Shown here: one piece after another, positions 45,701 through 57,225 of the stretch | Layout of the letters: each line of letters begins with the position of its first letter | Numbering within the stretch: position 1 is the stretch's first letter | Source of the DNA: Brachypodium distachyon | Lineage: Eukaryota > Streptophyta > Magnoliopsida > Poales > Poaceae | Direction: 5' to 3' | DNA length: 64,000 nucleotides | NCBI RefSeq assembly: GCF_000005505.3 | Contig: NC_016132.3 | Span: forward strand, 37,028,914 to 37,092,913 | Program-made: the position numbers and the translations under genes | The notes under the pieces: generated by a model | Databases searched by the model: none | Seen by the model: only the letters and a program-made list of their open reading frames with translations | What the model was told of the DNA's origin: nothing

Positions 45701-46924
45701 CTCGTTGTCTCGTTGACTCCAGTACAGACGACCTAACAAGCTTATAGTAAAACATAAAGTACGCAGTACTCTCTCTCTGTTTCTAAATATTTGTCATGGT
45801 TTTAATGCAAAACGGGGTTTTAGTGAAAAGGGAGCGAGTAAAAAAAATACTACTACTCCCTGTAGTAATAAACCTAAGCATATTACTTGATTACATGTAA
45901 AACAACAAATTTTAGGAATCTTATCCATGCACGCATGCATGCACTGGTGGTGGTGGTGCATGCAGGCATGATACTATGTACAGCTTTATCTTGCCATGCG
46001 CATGCATGTAATATTAACCAGCTAGATATGATTAAAGGTGCATATTAATTGCAAGTGAAGAGTGGTGTGGTGCTCCATCGACGTCGTCTGAGTCTCCACT
46101 CCGGCCGGTGAAGATCAAGTGATGTCCACTATACCTAGCTAGCTACTCACCGGCCGGTGATCGATATAGATGGGCGTCGGAGCTACATTATGCATGCTCT
46201 GTGCTGCCCACATCAAAAGCTACCTAGCTCATCACTAATTCACCTGTCACCGTGTGCCGCACCTTAATCTGCGAGTGCATGTGGGGGCCGGGTATCTTTG
46301 ATCGGTACACTGTTCTGATTATGTTGTGTTCTTTTTTCCTTTTGCGACGACCGTTCTCATTAATTAATTATATATGATTGGAGATATATGTACGCAACAT
46401 GGGCTTGAAGGGTCTTCGCCCGATCGATATATACACCACAAGTCCACGACAACTGCAGGAAATAATCAAGGAATACACATATATATATAGCTTGTCGATT
46501 GACGAACGGAGAAACGGTCTCAATTCTGTTGTTTGGTAGGTCGATGCAGGGTCGCTTTAATCGTACCTGTTCCCCAGCTAATTAATTAACCACGACGTCG
46601 ATATATACTCCATGTGTACGTACGTGTGTGTTTGTTTTTTGCCAATTTTTTAGCACCTTGATCTGTCACCACGACTAGTACGTAACTAGCTAGTCGGTGT
46701 ACATCATGCATACGTACAAATAAGTGACGTCTTATTAGGAAGACTTAGATGAGTGATAAATACCTAACCTGAACACGTACGCACGCAGTTGTTGGTCATA
46801 GTCCAGTTTATTGACAATTTAAGTGACGTTTATTGACAATTAAGTGACATTTTTAGACATATATTGCCAAGGTTTTTAAAGTGGAAGTTATATTATCACC
46901 TGAAAAATAAATCGAGACAGACAA

Positions 46925-46978
<54 letters not shown>

Positions 46979-48099
46979 CTAGACGTATATATGTTTGAAT
47001 TTAAAATTACCATAAGGCTTGCTCAATAACACGTACGTGCGTACGTCATTTATTCGTAACCTGGAGATATATAGTACTCCCTCAAGTGAACAAGTATGCA
47101 TGCATGGCAAACAGATAAGGAGTACACTAAAATACGAGATATCGAGCATTCGAGATTGTACATGATGTACGTACGTAGCGAACAAACTTCTAGCGTAATG
47201 GCTAGAGGCTCTACTAGCACCTTTCTGGTCTTGGATATGACTCCCCGTTAGGAACGAATTTCAGACCGAAGGGTTAAAAAATTCACTTGTTTGTCCCACA
47301 CCAAAGCACATGTTTAAGGCCGGTTTTGATCTCACGTGATGCTGGGGTGCCGCCGTGGGTGGGCAAGAAGGTTCGGAAATTTTCTAGGCCTATTTGATAA
47401 ACCCGTTGATTTTTTCCATACACAGGCCTAGTTTTTTATGACGTGACAAGATCTTCTTATTTTAAACGATACGCCGGTGCTTCTTTCCCGGCAGGCCTAG
47501 TCCGGCCTAGTTTTTTATGATGTGACAAGATCTTATTATTTCAAACGATACGCCGGTGTTTCTTTCCCGGCAGGCCTAGTTTTTTAATGATGCACGTACG
47601 TACATACCTGCATGATGAGGGGGATGTCGAGGGGGTCGACCCCGGGAATGGGCTCCGGGAGAAGGTCCTCCTTGGGGATCACCATCTCCATGGGGTTCCC
47701 ATCAAGGTGCCTCGCCTCCTCCAACGAGCACTCCGCCTTGGCCTCCACGAACCACGCCCCCTCGCCGCTGCACTTCACGCCCACCTCCCCTTCCTCGTCC
47801 ACCACGAACCTCCCGGCAAACGGGTAGTAGTCCACGAGCGCCTTCCCCAGCGCCTCCCTCACCACCCTCGCCGGCCACCTAATTCGCTCTTCGTCGTCTT
47901 CTCCGGCAACGACGCCATGGCCGTCGAAGGCGTGGAGGGAGAGCACCAGGTGGCGCAGCCCGGGAACACGGTCGATCGTCGACAGGCGCATGATCACCGG
48001 CACTGGTGCATCGTCCTCTGTCGCCGCCGGTGTTGGGGAAGACGAAGATGGGGGCACCAGGGACTTGCTAGTCCTAGTCACCGTGAACTTCTTCTCCAT
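42741..48099 (-). CDS. BAHD acyltransferase, grass hydroxycinnamoyl-transferase-like
   Basis: A cytosolic enzyme transferring an acyl group from acyl-CoA to an alcohol or amine. The opening (FTVTRTSKSLVPPSS) and central VTEFTCGGFVVG resemble the grass 'AT' clade that includes p-coumaroyl/feruloyl transferases; the exact substrate cannot be read. Exon 1 is 47608-48099 (164 codons) and exon 2 is 42741-43598 (285 codons plus stop), total 449 aa. They are separated by a 4009-bp intron at the position usual for the family, phase 0, donor CAG|GTATGT. The catalytic HXXXD is H181-T-I-A-D185. The structural DFGWG motif reads DYGWG at 388-392, a tolerated change in the family. No break seen. The intron holds MITEs, a (TA)n tract and a tandem repeat. 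Confidence 0.88.
44696..44917. mobile_element. Stowaway-type MITE in the BAHD intron
   Basis: 'ctccctccattctaaaatat' pairs with the complement of 'atattttggaatcgagggag'. TA is on both sides. The 222-bp body contains 'ctttgaccaac', known from grass mariner-derived MITEs. Confidence 0.85.
45238..45347. mobile_element. Stowaway MITE in the BAHD intron
   Basis: 'ctccctccgttctataattt' is inverted as 'aaatatgaaacggaggtag', with flanking TA. 110 bp. Confidence 0.85.
46927..46977. repeat. (TA)n microsatellite
   Basis: About 25 uninterrupted TA/AT units within the BAHD intron; likely length-polymorphic. Confidence 0.95.
47425..47590. repeat. Tandem duplication near the BAHD intron donor
   Basis: Two ~70-bp units beginning 'ggcctagttttttatga' and ending 'ttctttcccggca', plus the start of a third, lie 18-180 bp inside the intron from the donor at 47607. 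Copies differ by a few bases, and the first has an extra 'ggcctagtcc'. Confidence 0.85.
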
Positions 48100-48191
48100 T
48101 GTAAAGCACTCTCTCTATCAAATCCACGGCCTGCAGGCTAATTAAGCTTGCATGCTCTAGCTGCGATGAGTGTATGGATATATATGCTCTG

Positions 48192-48203
48192 TGTATATAT
48201 AGA
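48192..48203 (-). promoter_or_regulatory. TATA box of the BAHD gene
   Basis: Minus-strand CTATATATACAC lies about 95-100 bp upstream of the ATG at 48099, a usual distance for a plant promoter with a short leader. A second TATATAT lies nearer, around 48177-48186. Confidence 0.55.
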
Positions 48204-48661
48204 CGGGCTGGGTTATTAGTTCAGGACTTCGGAGCTCAGCTAGCTAGGTGGAGTGATTTTTTACTTTTCTTTTTTTGAGGGAGCATGCAGCTAGCTAGGG
48301 GCAGTTAATTAAGTTTAGTTTGGTGTGCGTTGCTTGTACTCATGGTAAATCGTATAATTAATGTCAAGCGTGTGGACTTGTTTTCGCGGGTAGTAGGTGA
48401 AGGGAGAGCAAATGAGATCGACACGTGTGGGCCCTACGTTGCACTTTGGATATATACGGCCAGACGTGGGCGTGGTTGTTCGAACTAGCTAGGTCAATCG
48501 AGTGAGAGTAGAAATAAATTGAACGGTGTTGACTACTTCTTTGTCGGATTTTAAATTGTTGTCGAAATATTACATGTATCTAAACGTTTTTTAAGAATAG
48601 ATATACGCATATTTGGGCAAGAATTTAGGATGGATCAGAAGGATATCGATCTCTGCATTTA

Positions 48662-48775
48662 CTGGTATATACATGTGTACATATACATACGTTGATGTAA
48701 AGTAAATTAGCCAGCCTCCTGGTATATACATGTGTACAAATACATACGTTGATGTAAAGTAAATTAGCCGGCCTC
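48662..48775. repeat. 57-bp tandem duplication
   Basis: Two copies of a unit beginning 'ctggtatatacatgtgtaca' with two or three differences. Confidence 0.9.
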
Positions 48776-49850
48776 CATGGAATCGCATATACGGACGTCG
48801 TGCTTGATGTAGTCATTAACTCCACTACGGCCGTACACGGCACGCTTGTGTCATCATAGTGGCGGTGGAGAAGTTTTGCATGTTTTCAGAGATCTTGCAA
48901 GCTGCACCTATCGTGCTTTCTAGCTCACGTCTTTGTTGCTCCGGTAAAAGATATCCATCGGTGGTGGTGGTCCGTTGTATTTTGAACGTGCCACCACTTG
49001 ATTTAGTTTAAATAATTAAGAGTAAAATGAACACTTTAGTTCATGAATTCAGAAAACGCACACTTAATAAACCCTAAACTGAGATTACCATGTCACTTTA
49101 GTCTATAAAAGGTTCGGCATGGATTAAACATGTCACAGCGTGTTTGTGAGTGTCGATCTGTGAGCGTGCGTGCATTTTGTGAGTGTCTGACGTTTGTACC
49201 GTGTTTCTTAAAAGAAAAGTACATAACATAGTCTGTGCGGTTTCTAAGGGATGAGACAAGGGATATAGCTGATGGATCAATTATTCCTTTTTTTAACTCG
49301 GGGTAGCTGGTTAGTCCACTTTGCAAGCTAGAGAGATCAGATCAAGGGTTTGCTAGCTTGTGCGTTCATCAGTTGACGTACGTTAAGGCAACATAGAAAT
49401 ATTGCAAGAAAAAACTGAAAGGCGGTCATAACATATATATGTCATAAACTAGTCCATCTATCCATCTCAAGTTACGCATTAGTTATCAATCTTTTTGCGA
49501 GGAATACGCGTTAGTTACATTGTTGAAGAAAGCTGCATCATCTATCTTGATCCACTCACAATATATATTCACAGTTGGTTTCTCTTGGTGACGACTGACG
49601 ACGCATTAGCTAGGATTGTCGTCTCCTAGAGCTAGCAATTGGAGAGTTCTTTTCTTTTCAATAAAGAAAGCTTTTATCGACTCGGACCAATGCATAGGGA
49701 GTGCGCATATATAGCCCTCGCACTGATAATCCAAGAAACATCAGGTCTTAACCAAGTTGAGAGAAAATAACACTTAATCGAAGATGTGTCTGAACAACTC
49801 TCTGACCACCCGTGATCGACGTTTGAAAACTAATTTGATGTTGTACGGTA

Positions 49851-50047
49851 CTCCCTTCCTCCGATTCATATAAGTATCTCAGATTTATTACAACTTTATA
49901 CTAACCACGTAGAAATCTGATAATATAAACTTACTATGGATTGAAGTGAGTATATATAATTTTAATTTATAAACTTGTTTCAATTTTGAGAAGTTTAACA
50001 TATACAGAACAAATCTAAACTGACTGCTATTCCAAGACGGAAGGAGT
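49851..50047. mobile_element. Probable Stowaway-like MITE
   Basis: 'ctcccttcctccgattcata' against the complement of 'tattccaagacggaaggag'. The TA at the left is clear and the right end is worn, so the border is approximate. Confidence 0.5.
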
Positions 50048-51389
50048 CGTTAGGTGCAAAGTCGCCATGTTGTTTTCGAAACGGGTCAGACTGTGCTGTG
50101 CAGGAGACCGTAGGTGGTAGGCCTGATGAGTCGTCATCGTCTCATCGACTTCTTCATGTAGAGTACTATACAACAGGGTTTGTCATGATCGATCGACCGA
50201 TCCCTGTCAACTGGCTGTTGATCGAGTAATTAGTTGAGCGATCGATGGGTCAATTTAATTACTCCGTAATATGTTCCTGTCTATCCGTCCATCGTTGTTC
50301 CGATCGATAGGCCGCGACCTACCACCTGCAGCGATGGCACCACGTACGTCGCGTGCTGCTCAAGTGAAGATGAAGATGCATTTGGCGACTATATATAGAT
50401 AGATAGCCTACGACAGACCTAGCTACAGTCAGACACTGACAGCAAGTAATACAATTGCACCTAATGCATGATTGTATGTCGACACTGTTTGGAGCGAACA
50501 AAAATTCGTTTTGCCTTGTGACAAGACAATGGATGCACGAACGTAGGTACATGTACTACGTACTACTACCACAGCCATGATGTTACTAGCTAGGACCAAG
50601 GGATGCAAGATGTCCCGTTTATAGCTAGACCAATCGCTAAAATAATTTTCAAGTCAAATTTGGAGCCAATATATATTTTGAACTAGCAAGTCACTAATCC
50701 TAGAAACGAGACATAAACGGGATCTCGCTTGCATCTCTAAAGTCTAAACTAGAAATTATAGTTCGTTAGGAAATGGGAAATTAATTAATGAGACGATGAC
50801 GGTCGAGGGTGTAGGGATCAGGATATCCAGTATACGGATAACAAGAAAACGTAGAAGGAAGACACATCTGGTATAATTAAGGCAGCCCTACCATCGTTAT
50901 CTTCTCCATTTCTAATGTTTATTTAGGGCATCTATAGTTATAGTACTGACTCTTTGTGTCATCTAGAGTCAACAATAAAATAAAACATACAATGAGTTGT
51001 GTCTTTAAATTAACTCTACATAATTTGATAACACATTAAATCTGATGGTGTATAATGGTTACAAGGTTGGCTCTTAGCTGACTTTTGATCGACACAAAAA
51101 GTAAATTATTTTTCTCTTTTGCATTTCTATCTCCTCCGCATCAAAAATTATATGGTATCGTGTCCTACCTGGGTTGCTAAAATTTAGTAAAAACAAGGGT
51201 ATTTTTTAGTGAAACTATAACACAACATAAATGAAATGAAATTTGAAACTATAATAAAATATATAAAAAAATCGTAGTGAAACTGGAATAACATAGTAAC
51301 AAAAGAAAAAAAAATCATTTTTTTACAAACACAGTACAAACACAGACACTCACAACACTGCTCGGGAAAAGGTTAACAGCGGCGGTCTG

Positions 51390-51790
51390 AATTACACACC
51401 GGTGGCGGTAACGCGGATCGCCACTAAGCCTGCGCCACTGGTGCTAACGAGCACCGGTAGCAGGTATTATCGCCGTCGCTGGTGCTAACCAGCACCAGTG
51501 GCGGTTCGCAAAACCATCACTGGTAACCCGTAGGGAGCTTCAGAAAGTGCACCGGTGGCCGTGGGAAGGACCGCCACTTTTACATACCAGTGGCGGTGTG
51601 TCATCACGGCCACTAGTAGTGTACCAGTGGCGGTGCGTACACACCGCCACTGAAAAATTACAGTGACCGCCACTGGTATGCTTTCGTAGCACCAATGGCG
51701 GTTCTCAGTCACCGCCACTGGCACTACACCAGTGGCGGTGGGATGCAACCGCCACTGTACTCTACCAGTGGTGGTGAACAGGAACCGCCA
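51390..51790. repeat. CACTA subterminal repeat array A (left end)
   Basis: At least ten copies of 'ccagtggcggt' or 'accgccactgg' in both orientations with 10-30 bp spacing. In En/Spm such arrays bind the element's own DNA-binding protein. Confidence 0.85.
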
Positions 51791-53642
51791 CTGCTGTTTT
51801 CTGGTTTAAAAAAATATTTTTTTTATATTAGAATATTCCTGTAGCATTGAACAGCAATATATCACAGCACAGCAATAGTATCACAGCACAACACAGCACA
51901 TATATATATGATAAAATCACACATCCATGATAGATAATAGCATCCGTTCACAAAACTTATTAAAAAAACACAGATATTCAATATTTCACATTGTACATCA
52001 AAGTTTCAATACATCAGCACAACCCCGCCTTCATAAAAATCACCGTTTTCCTTCAGGGCCTCTTTGTTGAGAATTGTGGCTATCTCCCTCTGAATATCGA
52101 ACACAAAAACAGCTGAGTTGTGTCCATATTCTGATTCCATCTTGAAGTAATCCACCATCTGCTGGTAGGTAATCTTCGTCTTGGCTTGAAATTGGTGATC
52201 CAATTGCGGATGATGTACGCGCAGTAGTATCCACGGAAGACCGTACCTTGCGGTTGTTGTATGCATGGGAAGTTTCTGTGATGGGTTATTTTCTTCTTGT
52301 CGTAACTTGGCAACTCATAATTAGTCACCGCCTTTTTCCACGCCTCTTCGAAGAGTGTTCCGACGGCTTTGAAGTCGCGCTGCTCATAGCCTTTTTTCCG
52401 TTGGAGTGGATCAAGATATGTCACCGATCCTTCTTCGAAAGAGAAGGCCACCACCACCCAATGTTCGTTATTTACAAAATGAACACACATTTATAACCGA
52501 AAAGAGAACAACTTAGTGGAACGAGAAAGAAAGCAATGGTTGTGAGAACAACTTACTCTAAATGGTAGAGTGTAAGAACATAATGGCGTTGCTTGTGCAT
52601 TGCGAAGAACTTAGATAGGTATGAAATTGCCTTCTCTCTCGAACCCCGTTTCCATTCTTCTAGACCGATGGTTGATTTGCTGAACAGGAGAGGATCGGCG
52701 ATGGCAACGTGTGGTTCTTTCAGGCGGAAGGACTCCCTTGTGAAGTATACACACCAGAGTCTTAACATGTTGTGGTCTAAGGACTTTTGGTTGAAGACGT
52801 CAAACAAGTCAAGGAAGTCCACGCCGAAGGTAAATTCCTTTGTCTGCAGGTCCCCCGTTTTGGCATCATAGAAGCCATAATACTCTGGCACCTTCACATT
52901 CATCTGCTGACCATGTTGTGCAGAATTAGCTGATGATGCCATGTAGTAGCCATGTAGCTCTTGCATCTCTCGCGGCAGGCTCCTTAGGTCCTTAAGGCTG
53001 ACCATCGGTTGTCCAGGGTAGAACATCACCACTTTTTCGAATTCCCTGGCCACGAAGTAGGCTCCGCCGACTAAATCACCAGCTTAAGGGGGGGCTTCAT
53101 ATTCAAAATATCTGGCCGGTTTTCCCAATTCCCTTCGATTATTGGTGGATTGCTGGGTTGCTTGCCAGTTGAGTCCAACTCTTTACTCTTCGAGTCATTG
53201 GATCTCTTGCTGATTTTGGACCCCCTCTTATTGGTGCGCCGACGTTTCAAAAATTCGGCCTCCTCTTGATCCTTGAAGGGCTGGGAGACCTGCTTGCCAG
53301 ACGCGTACTCCAGCGCGCCCGCCACAGATTTCCGTGGCACGGGTGCAGGTCGTGGTGGTTGTGAGGGTTGGTTGTCTTTACGGTGGGGCGGCGACGGATT
53401 AGGCGGCGGCACATGAGCAGGGGCAGCGTCATCATCGCTGCAGTCTTTCACTGGGTCAAAATCGAAGCCTCCTTGCCCCGACGTTGGTGAATCCGGACGT
53501 GCCGGCTTATTGGGGGATGGGCCAAGGGGCAATGGAGAGGGAAGTCGTCGAGCGGAAGCCGGTGGAGACGCTATGGGACACGAAGGAGAGGGAGAAGGTT
53601 GGGTAGCGAGGGCAACCAACCTCCTGGGCCACTGGATGTACG

Positions 53643-53650
53643 TGCCCCGG
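53643..53650. repeat. hAT target duplication (TGCCCCGG)
   Basis: Repeated exactly at 54135-54142; 8 bp is the size typical of hAT elements. Confidence 0.85.
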
Positions 53651-54134
53651 TAGGCCTGGACAAAAAGATCGAAGTTCGATAATCTTATTAAACGCTCGCT
53701 AACTCGGTTCGTTAAGGGCTCGGTTCGTTAACTAAAGAACCAAATAGGACTTCCTTTTCAGATCGTTAACCTTAACGATCTTAACGAGCGAGCTCGGCAA
53801 GCACTCGTTAAGCTCGTTAGCGAGCTCATCTCGTACATCACTTGTGAAACTTATTTTGTTGTTGGAATTGTGTTGTTATTTCTCTTTTGTTTGTGTTATT
53901 TCCAATCTTTATAGCGTTGTTTAACTTTTGATATATTTTGTTTGCTGCGAAAATTTATCCCAAGCAAACAGGTAATGTCGAAAAATTTAGATCAATATAT
54001 CATCTATTATCTTCACGAGTTTTTAATGAGCTTAACGAGCGCTCGCGAGCTCTTAACGATAACGATCTTAACGATCCGAGCTCTTAGCGAACCGAACTCT
54101 TAACGAACCGAGCTTGCTCGTTAGCCAGCCCCTA
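53651..54134. mobile_element. Non-autonomous hAT element nested in the CACTA gene
   Basis: 484 bp. The left end is TAGGCCTGGAC and the right end, reverse-complemented, TAGGGGCTGGCTAAC; both are flanked by TGCCCCGG. The interior is rich in 'cttaacga' and 'gctcgtta' motifs in both orientations, giving a strongly self-complementary body. No transposase. Confidence 0.85.
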
Positions 54135-55624
54135 TGCCCCGGGCATAGCCCTAGAGTCACTGATTCCTCCTCTGGAGGATAAGGGACCAGTGTCTTGTCA
54201 AATTCCGGGAGCACGTAGTCCACCTGCACCCTGACATGATCCGGGGCCATGGGCGTGTTGTGCATGACCGGCATTCTTGGCATCAGCATACCACGCGCAC
54301 CTATCGGATTCCCGGTGGATGGCATCAATATACGGCACTTAATACTCGCACATGCGTGACAAACAAATTAACATACGTACGTTAGTGTTATGGTGTGAAG
54401 AATGACGTAACTGAGTATATATACTATGGTACCAGTAAGGAGCTTACTGGGATGTCATCAGATGGGCCAACAGGGTCATCCGGGAGTTCGGTGCCGGAGC
54501 CAGCATTGCTCTTATACGGTGGCGGCGAAGGATTCGGAGTCACAGGCCTCGGTGTCGCACCCCGGTTGCCATCATATGTAGCAACGAACTCCTTCATAGT
54601 CTGGCCGGAGTCCCTTGATTTTTTCAAGCAAGCGAAAAACTCCTCCCTCGCCGCCTTTTTCGCCACTTCTATTATTTCTTCGTGCTTCTCGGCCTTTCTT
54701 TTACGGCTCTGGGCTTCTTTCTCTTGAGGAAAGACTTTGCGGCGAAGGGCCTCGGTTCCTAAGGCTCGAATATGGCCCCCGTGCTCATTTCTTCCTCGAG
54801 CATAGCTGAGTGGTGAATCCCACTGTGCACGGAGCTCGTCGTGGGAGCCTTCCGACTCGAACTCGGCGACCTTGTCCTGAAATAAGACAAAGTCGGTGCC
54901 AATTTATAAGTGAGTGTGTTAGAAGCTAAACTGAAAAAAAAGTGGCGGTTGAGGCCTTACGATTAAAACTTTCTGGTCTTTGCGGATAGGCTTCATGCCC
55001 GCCCACTGTTCTTTGGTCATGGTACTCCGCACAAAGGTGGTGGACCGGTCATGACGGAGCATTGTGTGGACAGGAGGGACTATCCCTCTTGCCGCAAGCT
55101 CGGCGTCCTCCTTCGCCCACACCGGCTTCTTTCCCTCCATACCACGACTACCAAGGCGGTGTTTAAATTTCCTCTTGGCACGTAGCGCCGCGTACCACTC
55201 TTGGGTTTCTATGAATCTTGGATCCTTTTCCCTCTCCTTGAACTCCTCCCATTCCTCCTCTGTGATCCTCGGCCATTTCTTATGAATCACCGACTCCCAA
55301 TCTTCGTTCAAAAAAGCTCTGGCCTTGGTAGCCCAATTGCTCTGACCCCTACGCATTTTGGTCTTCATCAATCTGAATACTTCTTCACGGAGCATGGGAT
55401 CAAGCACCTCGAACCTCTCCCATGCCTTGCCATAACAATCTTGCTTTACGCTCTTAGGAACCTCGGTCCATCTCTGATTGATGTTCGTGAACTCGCGAAC
55501 GATTTCATTGCATGTGTTGGCGAAACACGACGCGGCCCTCTTTGGACTCGTAGGTTTCCCCATGTCGTTAGTCTTAGTGACGATGAATTTCTCCTTCGTC
55601 GGCTTGTTAGACCCATGCGGCGCC

Positions 55625-55660
55625 TTCTTCTTCTTCTTCTTCTTCTTCTTCAAACTAGCC
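55625..55660. repeat. (CTT)n microsatellite in coding sequence
   Basis: On the minus strand it encodes a run of nine or ten lysines in the Transposase_24 gene, possibly a nuclear-localisation tract. Confidence 0.85.
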
Positions 55661-56016
55661 TGCAACGTGGCAGCCTCAGAGCCTGCATTGAAGCCCGAAG
55701 GATCACCGCCGCCGTGTTCAGGCTCGTCGTCTTGGCTATGGGCTATTGGTGTGCCCGACAACGAAGAACCCTGAGATGAGTCCTCAGGGTATTCTCCATC
55801 GCGACCCTGAGGTTCCTATACAATGCCCTTACATGGATTACTTTAAAAAATTGAAAAATTCGGCATTACCCGTGCTAAAAAGCTAGCGAATTGGTCTACC
55901 CGATAATGAAACCTGCATAAAAATTACCCACCCACATATACCCCCTCGGCGCGATGGCCGGCCCCTTAAATTTCAACGGCCTCGGCACTATGGCCGGGCC
56001 GACATCAACAGCATGC

Positions 56017-56225
56017 ATGTTACTTCCATCAAGCATGCCACATCATCACATAATTAATTTGTTCATCAAAACCCTAAGCATGTTACTTCCATCAAGCATG
56101 CCACATCATCACATAATTAATTTGTTCATCAAAACCCTAAGCATGTTACTTCCAACAAGCATGCCACATCATCACATAATTAATTTGTTCATCAAAACCC
56201 TAAACATGTTACTTCCATCAAGCTA
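56017..56225. repeat. 63-bp minisatellite, ~3.3 units
   Basis: Units start at 56017, 56080, 56143 and 56206 ('atgttacttccatcaagcat..'). Each contains 'aaaaccctaa', a telo-box-like motif. It lies in a non-coding (probably intronic) part of the CACTA second gene. Confidence 0.9.
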
Positions 56226-56277
56226 TTCCCACTATGTGAAAAATGTCCAGTTTTATTATATGTTTCCAAATTTGAAT

Positions 56278-56445
56278 CCTAATCCCTAACCCTAAACAGC
56301 AGCAACCAATCCCTAATTTTCCTAACCCTAATCCCTAATTTCTAACCCTAATCCTAATCCTAATTTCTAACCTAATTTCTAACCATAACCCTAAACAACA
56401 GCAACAAACCTAATTTCTAACCCTAACCCTAATCCCTAATTGCAG
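56278..56445. repeat. Degenerate CCCTAA-rich (telomere-like) repeat
   Basis: Many 'ccctaa', 'tctaaccctaat' and 'aatccctaat' units in irregular order. Plant telomere DNA is CCCTAAA, but here the units are mixed and short, so slippage of a telo-box-rich sequence is as likely as telomeric origin. Confidence 0.75.
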
Positions 56446-56870
56446 CAACAGTAAGATTCATGAGGAAAAAATCGCTCATCGGCGCCGGCGGCCGGGGACC
56501 CCGATGGTGTGTCGCGGGGGGCCGCCGGATTTCGGACCTCGTCCACGAAGTCCGACGCGCCCGATTCCACCGTGCGGTGGGGTGGCGCCGCCTCCTCCGT
56601 CGGCTCGTCGCGGGGTGGGAGATCCGTCGTGGCCGACGCCGTGGAGAAGCGGCGGCCAGTTCCCCTCATTCACACCATGGCGCGCGTCGGCGAGTCGGTG
56701 ACGCTAGACAAGGGGAAGAAAAGAGGGGAACGGCGCGGGTGGGGGCGAGGGGAACGACGCGGGTGGTGGAGGGGAACAACGGCGGCAGCGGCAGCGGCGA
56801 CGCGGGTGGGGGAGGGGAACGGTGGCGGTGGCGACTCGGCAACGCGGCAGGGCTTCGCCTGCGTTAGGGT
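56436..56870 (-). other. GC-rich leader/first exon of the CACTA second gene
   Basis: GC-rich block just downstream (minus strand) of the TATA box at 56941-56950. A minus frame 56436-56669 (MRGTGRRFSTASATTDLPPR..) is possible but has no family match. A similar GC-rich block occupies the same position before tnp2 (63424-63720). Confidence 0.4.
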
Positions 56871-56940
56871 TAACTGTGCTGCTGCTGGTCTGGGAGACGC
56901 GCGGGCAAGTGTTCGAAATTTCGCCAAGTCCCGTCGCTAT

Positions 56941-56950
56941 CTACTTATAG
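56941..56950 (-). promoter_or_regulatory. TATA box of the CACTA second gene
   Basis: CTATAAGTAG on the minus strand, directly beside repeat array B. The arrangement mirrors the TATA next to array D. Confidence 0.5.
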
Positions 56951-57225
56951 CACGGCAGCACTAGTGGCGGTCCGAGCGAAAGAAGGGCCACTAGTGCTGG
57001 TCAAGGGGATTTTTGCGCTAGCACTAGTGGTGGTTCAGCAACCAAAACATCCACCGGTGCTAAGCACCCGTGGCTAGTTTGTGCTGACAACCGCCACCGG
57101 TGCTCCTTAGTGCCTATAGCACTGGAGCTAGCACTGGTGGCGGTCTATTTGCAAAACCAACCACTGGCGCTGCACCAGTGCTCCTAGATCTAGCACTAGT
57201 GTGGCGGTTTACCTGCAAAACTGCC
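56951..57225. repeat. Internal CACTA subterminal-type array B
   Basis: Repeats such as 'agcactagtggcggt' and 'gcactggtggcggt' in both orientations, inside the element instead of at its end. Confidence 0.8.

Larger units (their letters stand above)
48204..51355. other. Intergenic, no gene recognised
   Basis: AT-rich spacer with many 'gctagcta' and 'cgtacgta' stretches, a worn MITE body at about 48548-48647 ('aaatattacatgtatctaaacg'), a tandem duplication and one further MITE. No coding exon supportable. Confidence 0.5.
52006..55815 (-). pseudogene. CACTA second gene: Transposase_24 region joined to Ulp1-like protease region
   Basis: The coding start is uncertain; an exon opens after an acceptor near 55815. 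The Transposase_24 (Ptta/En/Spm) region lies in 55780-54919, with a poly-Lys tract and VPKSVKQDCYGKAWERFEV. A Lys/Glu-rich region follows (about 54880-54424), then a Pro-rich region split by the hAT insertion (54328-53071) and an AREFEKVVMFYPGQPM block (53053-52553). The C-terminal part (52496-52006) resembles the C48/Ulp1 protease: EHWVVVAF (His), TYLDPL (Asp) and QQPQGT (Gln). The expected catalytic Cys before GYY is Arg (VFRGYYCAYI). Further damage: a frameshift at a C7 run near 53085 and another near 52180. It would have served transposition; here it is inactive. Confidence 0.7.

Noticed and set aside
26196..48099. Possible biosynthetic gene cluster of DGAT3-like, ABCB and BAHD genes
   Set aside because: The genes are unrelated in family, separated by kilobases of transposon-rich DNA, and nothing in the sequence shows co-regulation.
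55954..56289. Repetitive frame MLLPSSMPHHHIIN.. as a repeat protein
   Set aside because: It is a translation of a 63-bp minisatellite (divisible by three) in the non-coding part of the CACTA element; no start context or domain.
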